From assembly GCF_001953745.1 (NCBI RefSeq), contig NZ_LWLN01000001.1, positions 2,728,001-2,792,000 on the forward strand: a stretch of DNA of 64,000 nucleotides, written 5' to 3'. The notes beneath the pieces were generated by a model. The model did no database searches. It saw nothing but the letters and a program-made list of their open reading frames with translations, and was not told the DNA's origin. The DNA comes from Natrinema saccharevitans (lineage in GTDB: Archaea; Halobacteriota; Halobacteria; Halobacteriales; Natrialbaceae). Position 1 is the first letter of the stretch, and each line of letters begins with the position of its first letter. Positions 26,702-35,970 of the stretch are shown one piece after another. The translations under genes were made by a program, and so were the position numbers.

Positions 26702-27631
26702 ATGAGCGACGTACGACAACACGCGGACGACATCCACGAGCAGTTTTCGGACCACCTCGACGTCGACGTCGAGGACGTCGAGGAGCGCCTGACGACGCTC
26801 GTCGACGAGTACAAAGTACCGATGGACGAGGCGCGCCGAAGCGTCACCAACCACTACCTCGAGGAGGCCGGCTTAGAGCGCGAGGACATCTCGAGTGGCG
26901 ACAGCGAGGCGGCCAACGTCGAGGACGTCGACGAGCCCGAGGAGTGGATCGACCTCACTGCGAAGGTCATCGAACTCTGGGATCCCCGGAGCGACTCCGT
27001 CGCGCAGGTCGGCCTGCTGGGCGACCCGACGGGGACGATCAAGTTCACCAAGTGGGCCAAATCCGACCTCCCCGCGCTCGAGGAGGGCGGCGTCTACGAA
27101 CTTCGCAACGTCGTCACCGACGAGTACCAGGGCCGGTACTCGGTCAAACTCAACTCGACGACGGTGATCGAGGAACTCGACGAGGACCTCGAAGTCGGCA
27201 ACGACACGAGCGAGATCGAGGGCGCGCTGGTCGACATGCAAAGCGGCAGCGGGCTGATCAAGCGCTGTCCCGAGGAGGGCTGTACCCGCGTCCTCCAGAA
27301 CGGCCGCTGTAACGAACACGGCGAGGGCGAAGGCGAGTTCGACCTCCGCATCAAGGCCGTCGTCGACGACGGCATCGACGCCCACGAGGTCATCTTCGAC
27401 AAGGACGCCACCGAGAACCTGACGGGGCTGAGCTTAGAGGAGGCCAAGGAGATGGCGATGGACGCCTTGGACACGACCATCGTCGCCGACGAGATCCGCG
27501 AGGACATCGTCGGCACCTACTACCGCATCGAGGGGCCGACCTTCGGCCGGTACGTGCTGGCCGACGACGTCGAGGAACTCGACGGGCCGATCGATGGCGA
27601 GGAACTGCTGATCAAAGCGAGGTCGATGTGA
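26702..27631 (+). CDS. rpa3: Replication protein A, RPA3 type (OB fold plus zinc finger)
   Basis: A 309-residue single-stranded DNA-binding protein. Residues 1-60 are a helical acidic region, about 78-165 form an OB fold (WIDLTAKVIELWDPRSDSVAQVGLLGDPTGTIKFTKW), and CPEEGCTRVLQNGRCNEH is the C-C-C-H zinc finger. The length and single OB fold fit haloarchaeal RPA3 rather than the longer RPA1 and RPA2. ATG at 26702 is used. The next gene starts 1 bp after the stop, as in the known rpa3-rpap3 operon. It acts in DNA repair and replication. Confidence 0.88.
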   Translation: MSDVRQHADDIHEQFSDHLDVDVEDVEERLTTLVDEYKVPMDEARRSVTNHYLEEAGLEREDISSGDSEAANVEDVDEPEEWIDLTAKVIELWDPRSDSVAQVGLLGDPTGTIKFTKWAKSDLPALEEGGVYELRNVVTDEYQGRYSVKLNSTTVIEELDEDLEVGNDTSEIEGALVDMQSGSGLIKRCPEEGCTRVLQNGRCNEHGEGEGEFDLRIKAVVDDGIDAHEVIFDKDATENLTGLSLEEAKEMAMDALDTTIVADEIREDIVGTYYRIEGPTFGRYVLADDVEELDGPIDGEELLIKARSM

Positions 27632-27632
27632 C

Positions 27633-28277
27633 ATGAGCGAGGCAGAACTCACTCGCGAAGTCGCCCGCCGCGTCTTCGCGTCCGAATTCAACGACTCGAC
27701 GTACACCTTCAAAGAGAGCGACGACGAGCGCGCGCCCAACTACGCGCTCTTACCGACGGGCGACCGCGCGAACCGCGTGTTCGTCGTGGGCACCCTGACC
27801 GAGACCGAGGACGTCGGCGACGAAAGCGAGTACTGGCGCGGCCGGGTCGTCGACCCGACCGGGACGTTCTTCGTCTACGCCGGCCAGTACCAGCCGGAAG
27901 CCGCCGCGGTCCTGCGGGACACCGAGCCGCCGGCGTACGTCTCGATCGTCGGCAAACCACGCACCTACGAGACCGACGACGGCACGGTCAACGTCTCATT
28001 GCGGCCCGAGTCCATCGCGGTCGTCGACGACGCCACCCGCGACCGCTGGGTCGTCGAGACCGCCGAACGTACCCTCGACCGCATCGAGGCCTTCGAGGCG
28101 TGGGAAGCCGAGCAGGAAGCGCCCGAAAGCGGCTCGACCGCGCCGGCCAACGAGTACGCCCGGATGGCCCGCGAGCGCTACGACTCGCCGGTCGTCAACT
28201 ACCGCAACGACGTCATCCAGGCCCTCGAGCAACTCGAGGACGTCGAGGAGAGCGACGACGCGGAAGCGACGGTCTGA
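27633..28277 (+). CDS. rpap3: RPA-associated OB-fold protein (Rpap3, COG3390)
   Basis: A 214-residue partner of RPA3. The N-terminal REVARRVFASEFNDSTYTFKESDDERAPNYALLPTGDRANRVFVVGTL and the OB-like WRGRVVDPTGTFFVYAGQYQPEAAAVL are the family core; the C-terminal third is acidic and helical. It is separated from rpa3 by a single base, so the two are translated together. In Haloferax the two proteins act in the same DNA-repair pathway. Confidence 0.86.
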   Translation: MSEAELTREVARRVFASEFNDSTYTFKESDDERAPNYALLPTGDRANRVFVVGTLTETEDVGDESEYWRGRVVDPTGTFFVYAGQYQPEAAAVLRDTEPPAYVSIVGKPRTYETDDGTVNVSLRPESIAVVDDATRDRWVVETAERTLDRIEAFEAWEAEQEAPESGSTAPANEYARMARERYDSPVVNYRNDVIQALEQLEDVEESDDAEATV

Positions 28278-28577
28278 ACCGCCGACCATCGTTCGGTTTC
28301 CGGTGCCTTTTCGCGTCTACTATAGTAGCCGCTGAAAGGGCAGACGTCTCCAGAGGAAAAGCGGGAAACGGTCGGATAGCATATCACCCGTGAACGCGAT
28401 TACTGCGGGCAGACGGGAGAGACGGACTGCGTTCGAACTGGCACCACCCCTCGGCGAGCCCACTCCGAGGTCTACCCCACCGAATTCGGGTCGCATACCG
28501 CAACAACGTCAGTATCCATACCGCCGTTCTCGGGGTGAGCGCAAATCTTTTCGTCACTAGCTGACTAATTCGCGGCC
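28278..28577. other. Intergenic region with a 12-bp palindrome
   Basis: No gene is seen. CTACTATAGTAG at 28317-28328 is a perfect palindrome, and the sequence after it (TATAGTAGCCGCTGAAA) resembles one end of the inverted repeat at 36542-36627 (TATAGTAGCTCTTGAAA). It may be a leftover end of the same element family. Confidence 0.35.
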
Positions 28578-29597
28578 GTGAATCTCAGTAAAGGGTTTCT
28601 CCTGGCTCTCATCGCCGTCCTTTTCGTACTGTCGGTCTTACTGATTCAACCGTTTCTCCAGTACGTCCTCGGTGCCGTACTCCTCGCGTACGTACTCTAC
28701 CCGCTGCAAGTCCGATTCGAAGAGTACACGTCGCCGATGGTGGCTGCACTCTCCCTCGTCGTTCTGGCAGTCGCCGGAGTCGTCGCGCCGTTCACCGTAG
28801 TCCTCGCGACCGTCGCGGATAGCGCCGAACGAATCCTCCAGGACTACGACGCCGACGCGATGCAGGTAGAGGTAATCGAATCCCGTATCGAGGACGTGAC
28901 CGGACAAGAGGTCGATATCGTTTCTGAACTCGCCAGTTACGGACAGGAAATCGGAACGACCGTGTTAGCACGGTCGACCCAGACGATCAGCACGGTCACG
29001 TTCCACCTCATCGGGATCGCGCTGGCGCTCTTTCTCGTCTACTATCTCCTCAAAGACGGCACCGATCTCGTCGACTGGCTCCACCGAACGGTTCCACTCC
29101 CCAGGGACATCCAGCGCGACCTTTACGCCGAAATCGACGACGTGATGTGGGGCGTTCTCTTCGGGCACGTCTTCGTCGCCTTCGTCCAGGGAGTCGTCGC
29201 CGGGATCGGGCTCGCGGTCACTGGCACCCCAAACGCGGCGTTCTGGACGGCCGTCATGATCGTTCTCGCGATGGTTCCGCTCATCGGTGCGATCCCGGTT
29301 TGGGGTGGGGCCGTGGTCCATCTGTATCTCGCCGACGAACCGTTACTCGCCGTCGGACTGTTCGTCTACAGCGTTATCATCGTCGGGCTCACCGACGACT
29401 ATCTCCGTCCGTTCGCCGTCGATAGATACGCGGACCTCAACCCCGCCGTCATCCTCCTCGGTATCCTCGGCGGTGCGTACGCCTTCGGTGTCATGGGGCT
29501 GTTCTTCGGTCCCGTCGTCCTCGGCGCGCTCAAAGCCACCCTCCGCGTCGGCCAGGATCACTGGATCCAACTCGACGAGAGCGCGACGGTCGACTGA
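28578..29597 (+). CDS. AI-2E family transporter (PF01594)
   Basis: A 339-residue membrane protein starting at GTG. About seven to eight helices are seen, with the extracytoplasmic region around residues 75-130 (DYDADAMQVEVIESRIEDVTGQEVDIV) and the family segment GVLFGHVFVAFVQGVVAGIGLAVTGTPNAAFW, then PLIGAIPVWGGA and DDYLRPFAVDRYADLNPAVILLGILGG. Members export small molecules or exchange sodium for protons; the name does not prove AI-2 transport. It is followed 190 bp later by a stress-protein gene. Confidence 0.85.
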   Translation: MNLSKGFLLALIAVLFVLSVLLIQPFLQYVLGAVLLAYVLYPLQVRFEEYTSPMVAALSLVVLAVAGVVAPFTVVLATVADSAERILQDYDADAMQVEVIESRIEDVTGQEVDIVSELASYGQEIGTTVLARSTQTISTVTFHLIGIALALFLVYYLLKDGTDLVDWLHRTVPLPRDIQRDLYAEIDDVMWGVLFGHVFVAFVQGVVAGIGLAVTGTPNAAFWTAVMIVLAMVPLIGAIPVWGGAVVHLYLADEPLLAVGLFVYSVIIVGLTDDYLRPFAVDRYADLNPAVILLGILGGAYAFGVMGLFFGPVVLGALKATLRVGQDHWIQLDESATVD

Positions 29598-29786
29598 CTG
29601 CTCGTGGACATCCTCGAGGCGACGGTAGCGCGATTCCTCGACATCTGTCGACTCGGAGACTCGTCTCATTCGTTCCGAGCGTCGTGGTGAGCGGACGGGT
29701 TCTGCTCCTCGTTTCGGTTTCTGGAGTACCGGTACCTGAGGGTAACAAACACATTTGGAGATGCCCCTCGTAGGACCTCGAAAGGT

Positions 29787-30656
29787 ATGTACCAGAACAT
29801 TCTGCTCCCGTTCGACGGGAGCGACGAAGCTGCAGCGGCGTTGCATCACGCTGCCGAGGTCGCACACTGGGCCGACGCCACCATCCGCGTCCTCTTCGTC
29901 GCTGATACGACGCGTGACAGCGTCACCGTCGTTGAAACGCAAGTCGTCGACGCACTCGTCGAGGAGGGAGAGGACGTCGTCGAGGAAGCGGAGAAAACGC
30001 TGCACACGCTCGGGGCGGACTACGATTCAGACATCGTACAGGGGAATCCGGCGCCGGCGATCGTCGAGTACGCCGACCGGCACGACCACGACCTGATCGT
30101 GATGCTGACGCACGCCCGAACGGGAGTGTCACGGTTCCTTCTCGGAAGCGTCACCGAAACGGTCGTCCGTCTTTCTTCCGTCCCCGTTCTAACGGCGCGG
30201 ATGCAGCCCGACGAACAACTAGTGTTCCCCTACGAGAACGTCCTCGTACCGACGGACGGGAGCCCCGGTGCAACGCACGCTGCCGAGTACGGACTCTCCC
30301 TTGCAGCGGCCCTCGAGGCGACCGTTCACGTGCTGTCCGTCGTCGACGACGCCTCACTCGGTCCGGACGTTCGCTCGACCCGATCCGGCCAGGAGAGCGA
30401 ACGGGCTGCCACCGATGCCGTCGAGGACGTCGTCGCCGAGTCGGAGTCCCACGGCGTTACGAACGTCGTCCGGCACGTCGAACACGGCACGCCTTCCGAG
30501 CAAATACTCGACGCCGTCGAATCGAACGACATCGACACGGTGGTGATGGGGACGACCGGGAAACGCGGGACTGATCGACTCCTGCTCGGGAGCGTCGCCG
30601 AAACGACCGTCCGCTCCGCGCCAGTTCCTGTCATCACGGTCGGACGCGGCGAGTAA
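29787..30656 (+). CDS. Tandem universal stress protein (two UspA domains)
   Basis: A 289-residue protein with UspA domains at about 1-138 and 147-288. The second keeps the ATP motif MGTTGKRGTDRLLLGSV (G-x2-G-x9-G-S). The first has LTHARTGVSRFLLGSV in the same place, with the first glycine replaced, so it may bind nucleotide poorly. The two halves start alike (NILLPFDGSDEA and NVLVPTDGSPGA). It probably acts in stress signalling. A strong TATA-less promoter region lies in 29700-29786. Confidence 0.88.
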   Translation: MYQNILLPFDGSDEAAAALHHAAEVAHWADATIRVLFVADTTRDSVTVVETQVVDALVEEGEDVVEEAEKTLHTLGADYDSDIVQGNPAPAIVEYADRHDHDLIVMLTHARTGVSRFLLGSVTETVVRLSSVPVLTARMQPDEQLVFPYENVLVPTDGSPGATHAAEYGLSLAAALEATVHVLSVVDDASLGPDVRSTRSGQESERAATDAVEDVVAESESHGVTNVVRHVEHGTPSEQILDAVESNDIDTVVMGTTGKRGTDRLLLGSVAETTVRSAPVPVITVGRGE

Positions 30657-30786
30657 CGACTCAGTGGGGGTATCGAGCTTGGCGGAACAGCGGCGAACAC
30701 TCGCGGCGGATGCGCCGGGGTTCCCGTCGAACCGGAGCTGCCGTTCGCTCGAGAGAATCCTTCGGGAAGGGGACGTCGAGTCCGAC

Positions 30787-31444
30787 TCACTCGTCCAGAC
30801 GCGCCTCGAGCATCGCGCCGATCGCCGCCAACTCGTCGTCGGTGACCTCGTGACCCGTATCATGGTAGCGCCGTTCGTCGACCGCGGCGTTCGCTCGTGC
30901 GAAGAACCGGACCGTCTCGGCGACGCGGTCGCGGTCGACGTAGGGGTCGTCCGCGCCGGAGCCGACGAGTACCGGCGTCCCCTCGAGCGAGTCGTCGACC
31001 GACGCCGATCGGCGCTCATCGCTCGAGCCGGGAAGCGTCCCGGAGAGAAGGAAGACGCCGCCGTACCGCGTCGGATTCCGGCGGACGAACTCCGCGGCGA
31101 CGGCGGCACCCTGCGAGAAGCCGCCGATCAGCGTTCGCTCCCGCGGAACACCGATGTCGGCCGCCGTCTCGAGCGCCGCGGCGATCGCGTCGGCGCTGGA
31201 GGAGAGCCACGGCTCGTTGTCGGCTCGCGGCGCGGTCGTCGGGTTTGGGATACCAGCGGCTGTGCTCGGCGTCGGGAGCGAGGATGGTGACGCCGTGGCG
31301 AACCGCCGGCTCCACGAGGTTGACGGCGCTCTGGGCGGTCGCGCCGCGGCCGTGGCAGACGACGAACGCGGCGTCGGCGGCCATCGCGGGCGCGCCGGCG
31401 GTGAGCAGTGGTCGGCCGGCGTGGGGTCCCGAGATGGCGTCCAT
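30787..31444 (-). pseudogene. Phospholipase/carboxylesterase-type hydrolase gene with a frameshift
   Basis: The N-terminal part (start 31444: MDAISGPHAGRPLLTAG, VVCHGRGATAQSAVNLVEP, HSRWYPKPDD) is in one frame. The C-terminal part (GGFSQGAAVAAEFVRRN with the nucleophile serine, GADDPYVD with the Asp, YHDTGHEV with the His) is in another. The switch falls at about 31230-31245, in a CG-rich run, and needs one base removed or two added. All catalytic parts survive, so it is either a recent mutation or a sequencing error. Confidence 0.72.
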
Positions 31445-31722
31445 CGAGCGACCGGCACCCGTCACCGGTCCGCAGCGGCGTCGCCCGCGTCGGTCTCACT
31501 CCTGGCCGGCACCGTTAACTCGAGGCGGTCGCCAATGCAATCTCGGTCGACGGTCAACATACGCCGCGTTGGGCCTCGAGGCCCATCGCCTGTCGGGTCG
31601 GGACAGCGTACATGAACGCAGCCGTTACGGCCCGCTCGGATACCCGAACACGGCCAGCGGTTGCTGGGACGTCCCGCGTCTGACTAATAGTTAAGTTCCG
31701 TGAACGACGACTAGGTGTACCG

Positions 31723-32127
31723 ATGGGGAACAAGAACAAGACCATCTCGTTTCGGGTCAACGAGGACGCCTTCGAGGCGCTGCAGGCGATCGCCGAGGAG
31801 CGCGACATCTCGCTGTCGGCAGTCTTCCGGGACTACGTCGACCAGTTGGTCGAACACGACGGGCAGGTCGAAGTCGTCCCCGAAACGGACCTCGCGGCCC
31901 GGGCGGACGACGGGGACGAGGTCTCGTTCCCGCCGACCGTCGAGGTGCCAAAGCAGTTCGTCCGCGAACACGAGCGCCTCGAACTCGAGGCCGAACACCT
32001 CCGGGAACAACTCGAGGAGTACAAGGCCTACGTCAACGACCTGCAGGACCGCCTCGAGGACGAGGAAGAGGAAATCCTGTTGCTCGACGAACTCGACGAC
32101 GAGGACGAATCCTACCAGTTGCACTGA
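31723..32127 (+). CDS. Ribbon-helix-helix protein with coiled-coil tail
   Basis: A 134-residue protein. Residues 1-48 form a CopG-like ribbon-helix-helix (KTISFRVNEDAFEALQAIAEERDISLSAVFRDYVDQLV). After an acidic linker, residues about 85-128 form a long coiled coil (HERLELEAEHLREQLEEYKAYVNDLQDRLEDEEEEIL), suggesting higher-order assembly. It is probably a DNA-binding regulator. It could be the long partner of the CdrS-type cell-division regulators, but I am not certain of that. Confidence 0.75.
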   Translation: MGNKNKTISFRVNEDAFEALQAIAEERDISLSAVFRDYVDQLVEHDGQVEVVPETDLAARADDGDEVSFPPTVEVPKQFVREHERLELEAEHLREQLEEYKAYVNDLQDRLEDEEEEILLLDELDDEDESYQLH

Positions 32128-32152
32128 CGACGCGGTCCCGGTCGGAACGCAC

Positions 32153-32380
32153 CTACCGGTCGTCGTCCACGCCCAGATAACCGAGTTGCCGCAAGTCCTC
32201 GCGGGTCGAGTCGTCGAGGTCGGCGTCCGCGAGCGCGTCCCGTCCGATGTCGTGTCGTTCTTCGATCACCAGCAGGAGCTGGCGCGCGGTCCGGATCTTG
32301 AACCGCAGATCCGGATCCTCGAGTTCCCCCTGCACGCTATCGAGCATCGTGTTGATCGTCTCTATCGTCGTGTCCGCCAT
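32153..32380 (-). CDS. Small haloarchaeal hypothetical protein
   Basis: A 75-residue acidic, all-helical protein (TIETINTMLDSVQGELEDPDLRFKIRTARQLLLVIEERHDIGRDALADADL). No domain is recognised. It is convergent with the ribbon-helix-helix gene, with 25 bp between stops, and has a normal acidic haloarchaeal composition, which supports a real gene. Confidence 0.65.
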   Translation of the reverse strand: MADTTIETINTMLDSVQGELEDPDLRFKIRTARQLLLVIEERHDIGRDALADADLDDSTREDLRQLGYLGVDDDR

Positions 32381-32531
32381 CGGTTCTCGATACGGAAAAC
32401 CTACTGATGTCGCGCTCGACGATTATAGATAATTAATAATGTTCGAAACGCGTAGGTGGGCCGCTACTGTCGAGAGACGAAGCGTCGGTCCGGTGTACAG
32501 GAGTCGAATCGGAGAATGGGCCACCGATCGC

Positions 32532-32987
32532 TCACCGCTCGAGGTTCCGCTTCGCCCGCCGGATTTCGTCGTGTTTCTCCTCGGCACCGTCGACTCGTGC
32601 CAATCCCTCGGCGGCCTCGAGGGTTCGAACGGCGTTATCGAGGAACGAGAGGACGTCGCCTGAGTAGGCATAGACCATGTAGTCGTCGGTCATCACGTCG
32701 ACGATCGCGTCCGGGCCGAGCCCCTCGGCGCGCAACTCGAGCAGGTACGTCATGAACTTCCGCTCGGGACAGCCACAGTAGGGGTTGTTGTCGCAGCTAC
32801 AATCCAGGAAGTCCTGCGTGAAATCCAGGACCCGATCGCGGGTCGCGTCGTCGAGTTTCTCGAGGCCCTCGCCCTGGAAGAGCATATCCAGCGTCGCTCC
32901 CTTGAACGCCCCTTTTGGGATGTTCGTCTCGAGCTGGGAGCTGAGCTGGCGGTGGTTCTTGACGTAGATCTTGTCGGTGATGGCCAC
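32532..32987 (-). CDS. DUF5814-like protein with cysteine cluster
   Basis: A 151-residue protein. AITDKIYVKNHRQLSSQLETNIPKGAFKGATLDMLF is the conserved haloarchaeal N-terminus, and CSCDNNPYCGCPERKF in the middle would bind zinc or an Fe-S cluster. In some archaea this domain is joined to helicases, which hints at a nucleic-acid role. It is a single gene next to tRNA-His. Confidence 0.72.
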   Translation of the reverse strand: MAITDKIYVKNHRQLSSQLETNIPKGAFKGATLDMLFQGEGLEKLDDATRDRVLDFTQDFLDCSCDNNPYCGCPERKFMTYLLELRAEGLGPDAIVDVMTDDYMVYAYSGDVLSFLDNAVRTLEAAEGLARVDGAEEKHDEIRRAKRNLER

Positions 32988-33133
32988 GCGTTGGCGGGGC
33001 TAGCGCCCGCGGATCGAAAAACGTCTCGGTCGCGACTCGACCACCGGCCGAAACCGAGCGAGAGCGTCGCACACTCCGTCCGGGAGTCGTAACGTATTTT
33101 AGTCCAACCGGCTGTAGGTTCAGGTGTAAGCGC

Positions 33134-33206
33134 GTCCGGGTTGGGGTAGTGGTTATCCTTCAGCCTTGTGGAGGCTGAGACGCGGGTTCGATTCTCGCAC
33201 CCGGAC
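33134..33206 (+). tRNA. tRNA-His (GTG anticodon)
   Basis: Full cloverleaf: acceptor GTCCGGG/CCCGGAC, anticodon GTG at 33168-33170 within a CAGCC/GGCTG stem, and T-loop GGTTCGATTC. The discriminator at 33207 is C, as expected for histidine. The base at -1 is C rather than G, so the extra G of mature tRNA-His would be added after transcription. No intron. A 23-bp copy of the 3' part lies 80 bp downstream. Confidence 0.93.
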
Positions 33207-33285
33207 CTTCTGAGGAACGTAGTGACGAAGAAGGCCGGACGGCGAGATCGAACCACGCGAGACGAGTGAAACGAGTCTCGCAGTC

Positions 33286-33308
33286 GGGTTCGATTCTCGC
33301 ACCCAGAC
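33286..33308 (+). repeat. Partial copy of the tRNA-His 3' end
   Basis: 23 bp matching 33184-33206 (T-arm and 3' acceptor strand) with one mismatch. Such 3' fragments are left when an element integrates at a tRNA gene and later leaves or decays. The 80 bp between holds no gene. Confidence 0.6.
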
Positions 33309-33463
33309 GTTTCTGTAGCAGTAACCTGAACGAAGTGAGCGACTGAGCGACGGCTCGAGGCCGCGTACTGTACTCGATCGACCGTCATGGGAGCCGCCGG
33401 AAGCGAACCGAGTCCGAGCCACCGACGCGCAACTTTTTGCCATGCGGTTCCGATACTGCCGAT

Positions 33464-33817
33464 ATGACTCACGGACTGGAGCCGACCGAGGAGTACGACG
33501 GCTCCATTACCGTCCACCTGCTGGACGACCAGTCGGGCCGGGAGGAGATCCGCTGTGTGTCGTACGAAGAGGCCATCGACGTCGTCAGAGCCACTCACCG
33601 CTCGGTCACGGTCGCGAAGATCGTCGACCGGGACGGCGAGGTCGTCTTTACCTCCGCGGAGATGGCGATCGACGACTGGGCGACGGAGTGGGAACGCGCG
33701 AAACGCCGCCTCTCCGTCGACGTCGAGGAGTACGACTGCCCCCACGACAACGTCGCCTGTTTCGCCGACGATCTTTGCATCGACTGTCAGATCGACAGGG
33801 TCAAAGAACAGTACTGA
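33464..33817 (+). CDS. Haloarchaeal hypothetical protein with C-terminal Cys/His cluster
   Basis: A 117-residue acidic protein. The N-terminal half is beta-strand rich (SITVHLLDDQSGREEIRCVSYEEAIDVV, VTVAKIVDRDGEVVFTSAEMAIDDW). The end carries CPHDNVACFADDLCIDCQ, with four cysteines and a histidine, enough for a zinc site. ATG at 33464 is used. Function unknown. Confidence 0.7.
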   Translation: MTHGLEPTEEYDGSITVHLLDDQSGREEIRCVSYEEAIDVVRATHRSVTVAKIVDRDGEVVFTSAEMAIDDWATEWERAKRRLSVDVEEYDCPHDNVACFADDLCIDCQIDRVKEQY

Positions 33818-33847
33818 ACGCGGAGTCATCACCGGCTCGAGGGGCGG

Positions 33848-34696
33848 TCACGCAGCGTCGTCGAGAAACGCCGTCAGCCGATCGACGAAGTAATCCGGCC
33901 GTTCCTCGGGAATCCAGTGACCCGCCCGGTCGACGACCTCGCCGGAGACGTCGGTCGCGACCGTCTCCATGTCCCGGATCGGCAGCTCCCGAAACGAGGC
34001 CGCACCGCCCAGTGCGAGGACCGGCAGCTCGAGCGGATCTTCGGCGTGGGTGCGGTTGTGTTCGGCGTCGGTCTCGTAGGCGCGGTAGTACTCGAAGCCG
34101 CCCCGCAGGCCGCCGGCCTGCGAGTAGCAGCGGACGTACTCGTCGCGGGCCTCGTCGTCGATCGCCGACGGATCGTACGCGCCCTCCTTGTAGAACCAGT
34201 CGAGATACAGCCGCTCCCGGCCGGCAACCAGCCGCTCGGGTAGGTCACGAACGCCGTGAAATCGGGTGTGCCAGAGTTTCTTCTTTCCGTCCTCGTTGAT
34301 CCCCGGTAAGCCGGCCTCAAGGACACAGAGCGCGCGGACTTCGTCGCGATACTGGGCGGCGTAGGCGTAGGCCGTCGGCATCCCCCAGTCGTGGCCGACG
34401 AGCGCGATCCGATCGTCCCCGAATCCGAGGTGGGCGACGAGTTCCCGGACGTCGGTCGCGACGGTGTCCTTGTCGTATCCCGAGGTGGGGGTCGCGGAGT
34501 CACCCAGCCCCCGGAGATCGGGTGCGATGACGGTGTAGTCGTCGGCGAGGGATGGAATCACGTCCCGCCACTCGTACCACGTCTGTGGCCAGCCGTGACA
34601 CAGGACCAGCGGCGGGCCGTCGCCGGCGGTCACGTAGTGGAGTTTCGTGTCGTTGACGCGGGCCTGCCCGTGTTCGAGGTCGTCACGTGCAACCAT
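33848..34696 (-). CDS. Alpha/beta hydrolase, epoxide hydrolase/haloacetate dehalogenase type
   Basis: A 282-residue hydrolase. HGWPQTWYEW (34-43) gives the oxyanion loop, and the nucleophile is Asp103 in LVGHDWGM, which marks the epoxide-hydrolase/dehalogenase branch rather than esterases. The cap domain fills about 125-225, and the catalytic His is in DRAGHWIPEERPD near the end. It probably opens epoxides or removes halogen; the substrate is unknown. A single gene with a short AT-containing promoter. Confidence 0.86.
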   Translation of the reverse strand: MVARDDLEHGQARVNDTKLHYVTAGDGPPLVLCHGWPQTWYEWRDVIPSLADDYTVIAPDLRGLGDSATPTSGYDKDTVATDVRELVAHLGFGDDRIALVGHDWGMPTAYAYAAQYRDEVRALCVLEAGLPGINEDGKKKLWHTRFHGVRDLPERLVAGRERLYLDWFYKEGAYDPSAIDDEARDEYVRCYSQAGGLRGGFEYYRAYETDAEHNRTHAEDPLELPVLALGGAASFRELPIRDMETVATDVSGEVVDRAGHWIPEERPDYFVDRLTAFLDDAA

Positions 34697-34981
34697 ACGT
34701 CATCATTGCGGGACTGACGTATCAGGCTTCCGTCGGAAACGGGGTGACGGTTCGATCCGCTTCGGGGGTCTTTCGAGGGAGGGGGCAACACCGGGCACTG
34801 GCCTGATCATGCACTCGCGTTTCGGGCCGACAGCCCGTACCACGCCGGATGGCAGCTGCCCGACGCGACGCCTCCGACATCGTCGGAGCCGGCGTCGCGG
34901 TATCTGGGGCTCGGTCTACCCCACGATCGCTTCGAGCGCCGCGGGCCGGCCCGTGGTGTCGTGACTGACCAGGTCCGGGAT

Positions 34982-35842
34982 CTATTCGGCCGCGTCGGTC
35001 AGGCGCTGTACCTCGTCGTCGGACAGCGACAGTCCCGAGGCGGCCACGTTCGACTCGAGGTGATCCGGATCCGAGGTACCGGGAATCGGCAGGATGACCG
35101 GCGAGCGCTCGAGCAGCCACGCGAGGGCGACCTGTCGGCGCGTCGCGTCGTGGGCCTCGGCGATGTCGTCGAGGAGGTCGCCGTGTTCGGCCAGATCGTC
35201 GCCGTTGATCGGGGCCCACGGGATGAATCCGATGTCGTTCTCCTCGCAGCGTTCGAGGGAGTCGGCCGCGCCGCGGTCGTTCAGGTTGTACCGGTTCTGG
35301 ACGGTCGCGATCTCGACCTGTTCACGGGCCCGATCGATGAGTTCGGGGGAGACGTTGCTGAGGCCGACCTGCTCGACGAGTCCCTCGTCTTTGAGTTCCG
35401 CGAAGGCCGCCACGGAGTCCTCGAAGGGCGTGTCGTCGTCGGGCCGGTGGAACTGGTAGAGGTCGATGGTGTCGGTCCGCAGTCGATCCAGCGACGTGAG
35501 AACCTGATTGCGGATGTAGTCGGGGTCGCCGTGGGCGAGCCAGTCGCCCTCGCGGTTGCGCAACAGGCCGGCCTTGGTCGCGACGAGGACGTCGTCGGGA
35601 TCACCGATGGCCTCGCCGATGAGCCGCTCGCTGGTCGCCGGGCCGTAGGAGTCGGCCGTGTCGATGAGGTCGACGCCGCAGTCGACGGCGTGTTCGACGA
35701 CCCGGCGGGCCTTCGCTTCGTCCTCGGGCGCACCGATGATGTCCTCGCCCGTGATCCGCATCGCCCCGAACCCGAGCCGATGGACCGTCGTCTCGCCGAT
35801 CTCGAACGTGTCGCTCTCGTTTGTGATCGAGTTACCGTTCAC
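34982..35842 (-). CDS. Aldo/keto reductase
   Basis: A 286-residue NAD(P)H-dependent TIM-barrel reductase. The catalytic tetrad is visible: D61 and Y66 in LIDTADSYG, K90 in VATKAG and H132 in YQFHRPD. The cofactor end is LPIPGTSDPDHLESN. It reduces aldehydes or ketones; the substrate is unknown. It stands alone, with 285 bp of non-coding sequence downstream (34697-34981) in which I see no further gene. Confidence 0.9.
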   Translation of the reverse strand: MNGNSITNESDTFEIGETTVHRLGFGAMRITGEDIIGAPEDEAKARRVVEHAVDCGVDLIDTADSYGPATSERLIGEAIGDPDDVLVATKAGLLRNREGDWLAHGDPDYIRNQVLTSLDRLRTDTIDLYQFHRPDDDTPFEDSVAAFAELKDEGLVEQVGLSNVSPELIDRAREQVEIATVQNRYNLNDRGAADSLERCEENDIGFIPWAPINGDDLAEHGDLLDDIAEAHDATRRQVALAWLLERSPVILPIPGTSDPDHLESNVAASGLSLSDDEVQRLTDAAE

Positions 35843-35970
35843 GTCCGTCCCGTCGGCCTCGGGCCCCTTGAGGTGTTGGCTTCCCGAACGGAGTGCCGGT
35901 TACACCGGTCGGCTCGCTTCGCCGACCGACTCGAGGTGGGCGACCGTTCGTCTCGAGACGTCACTGATGT

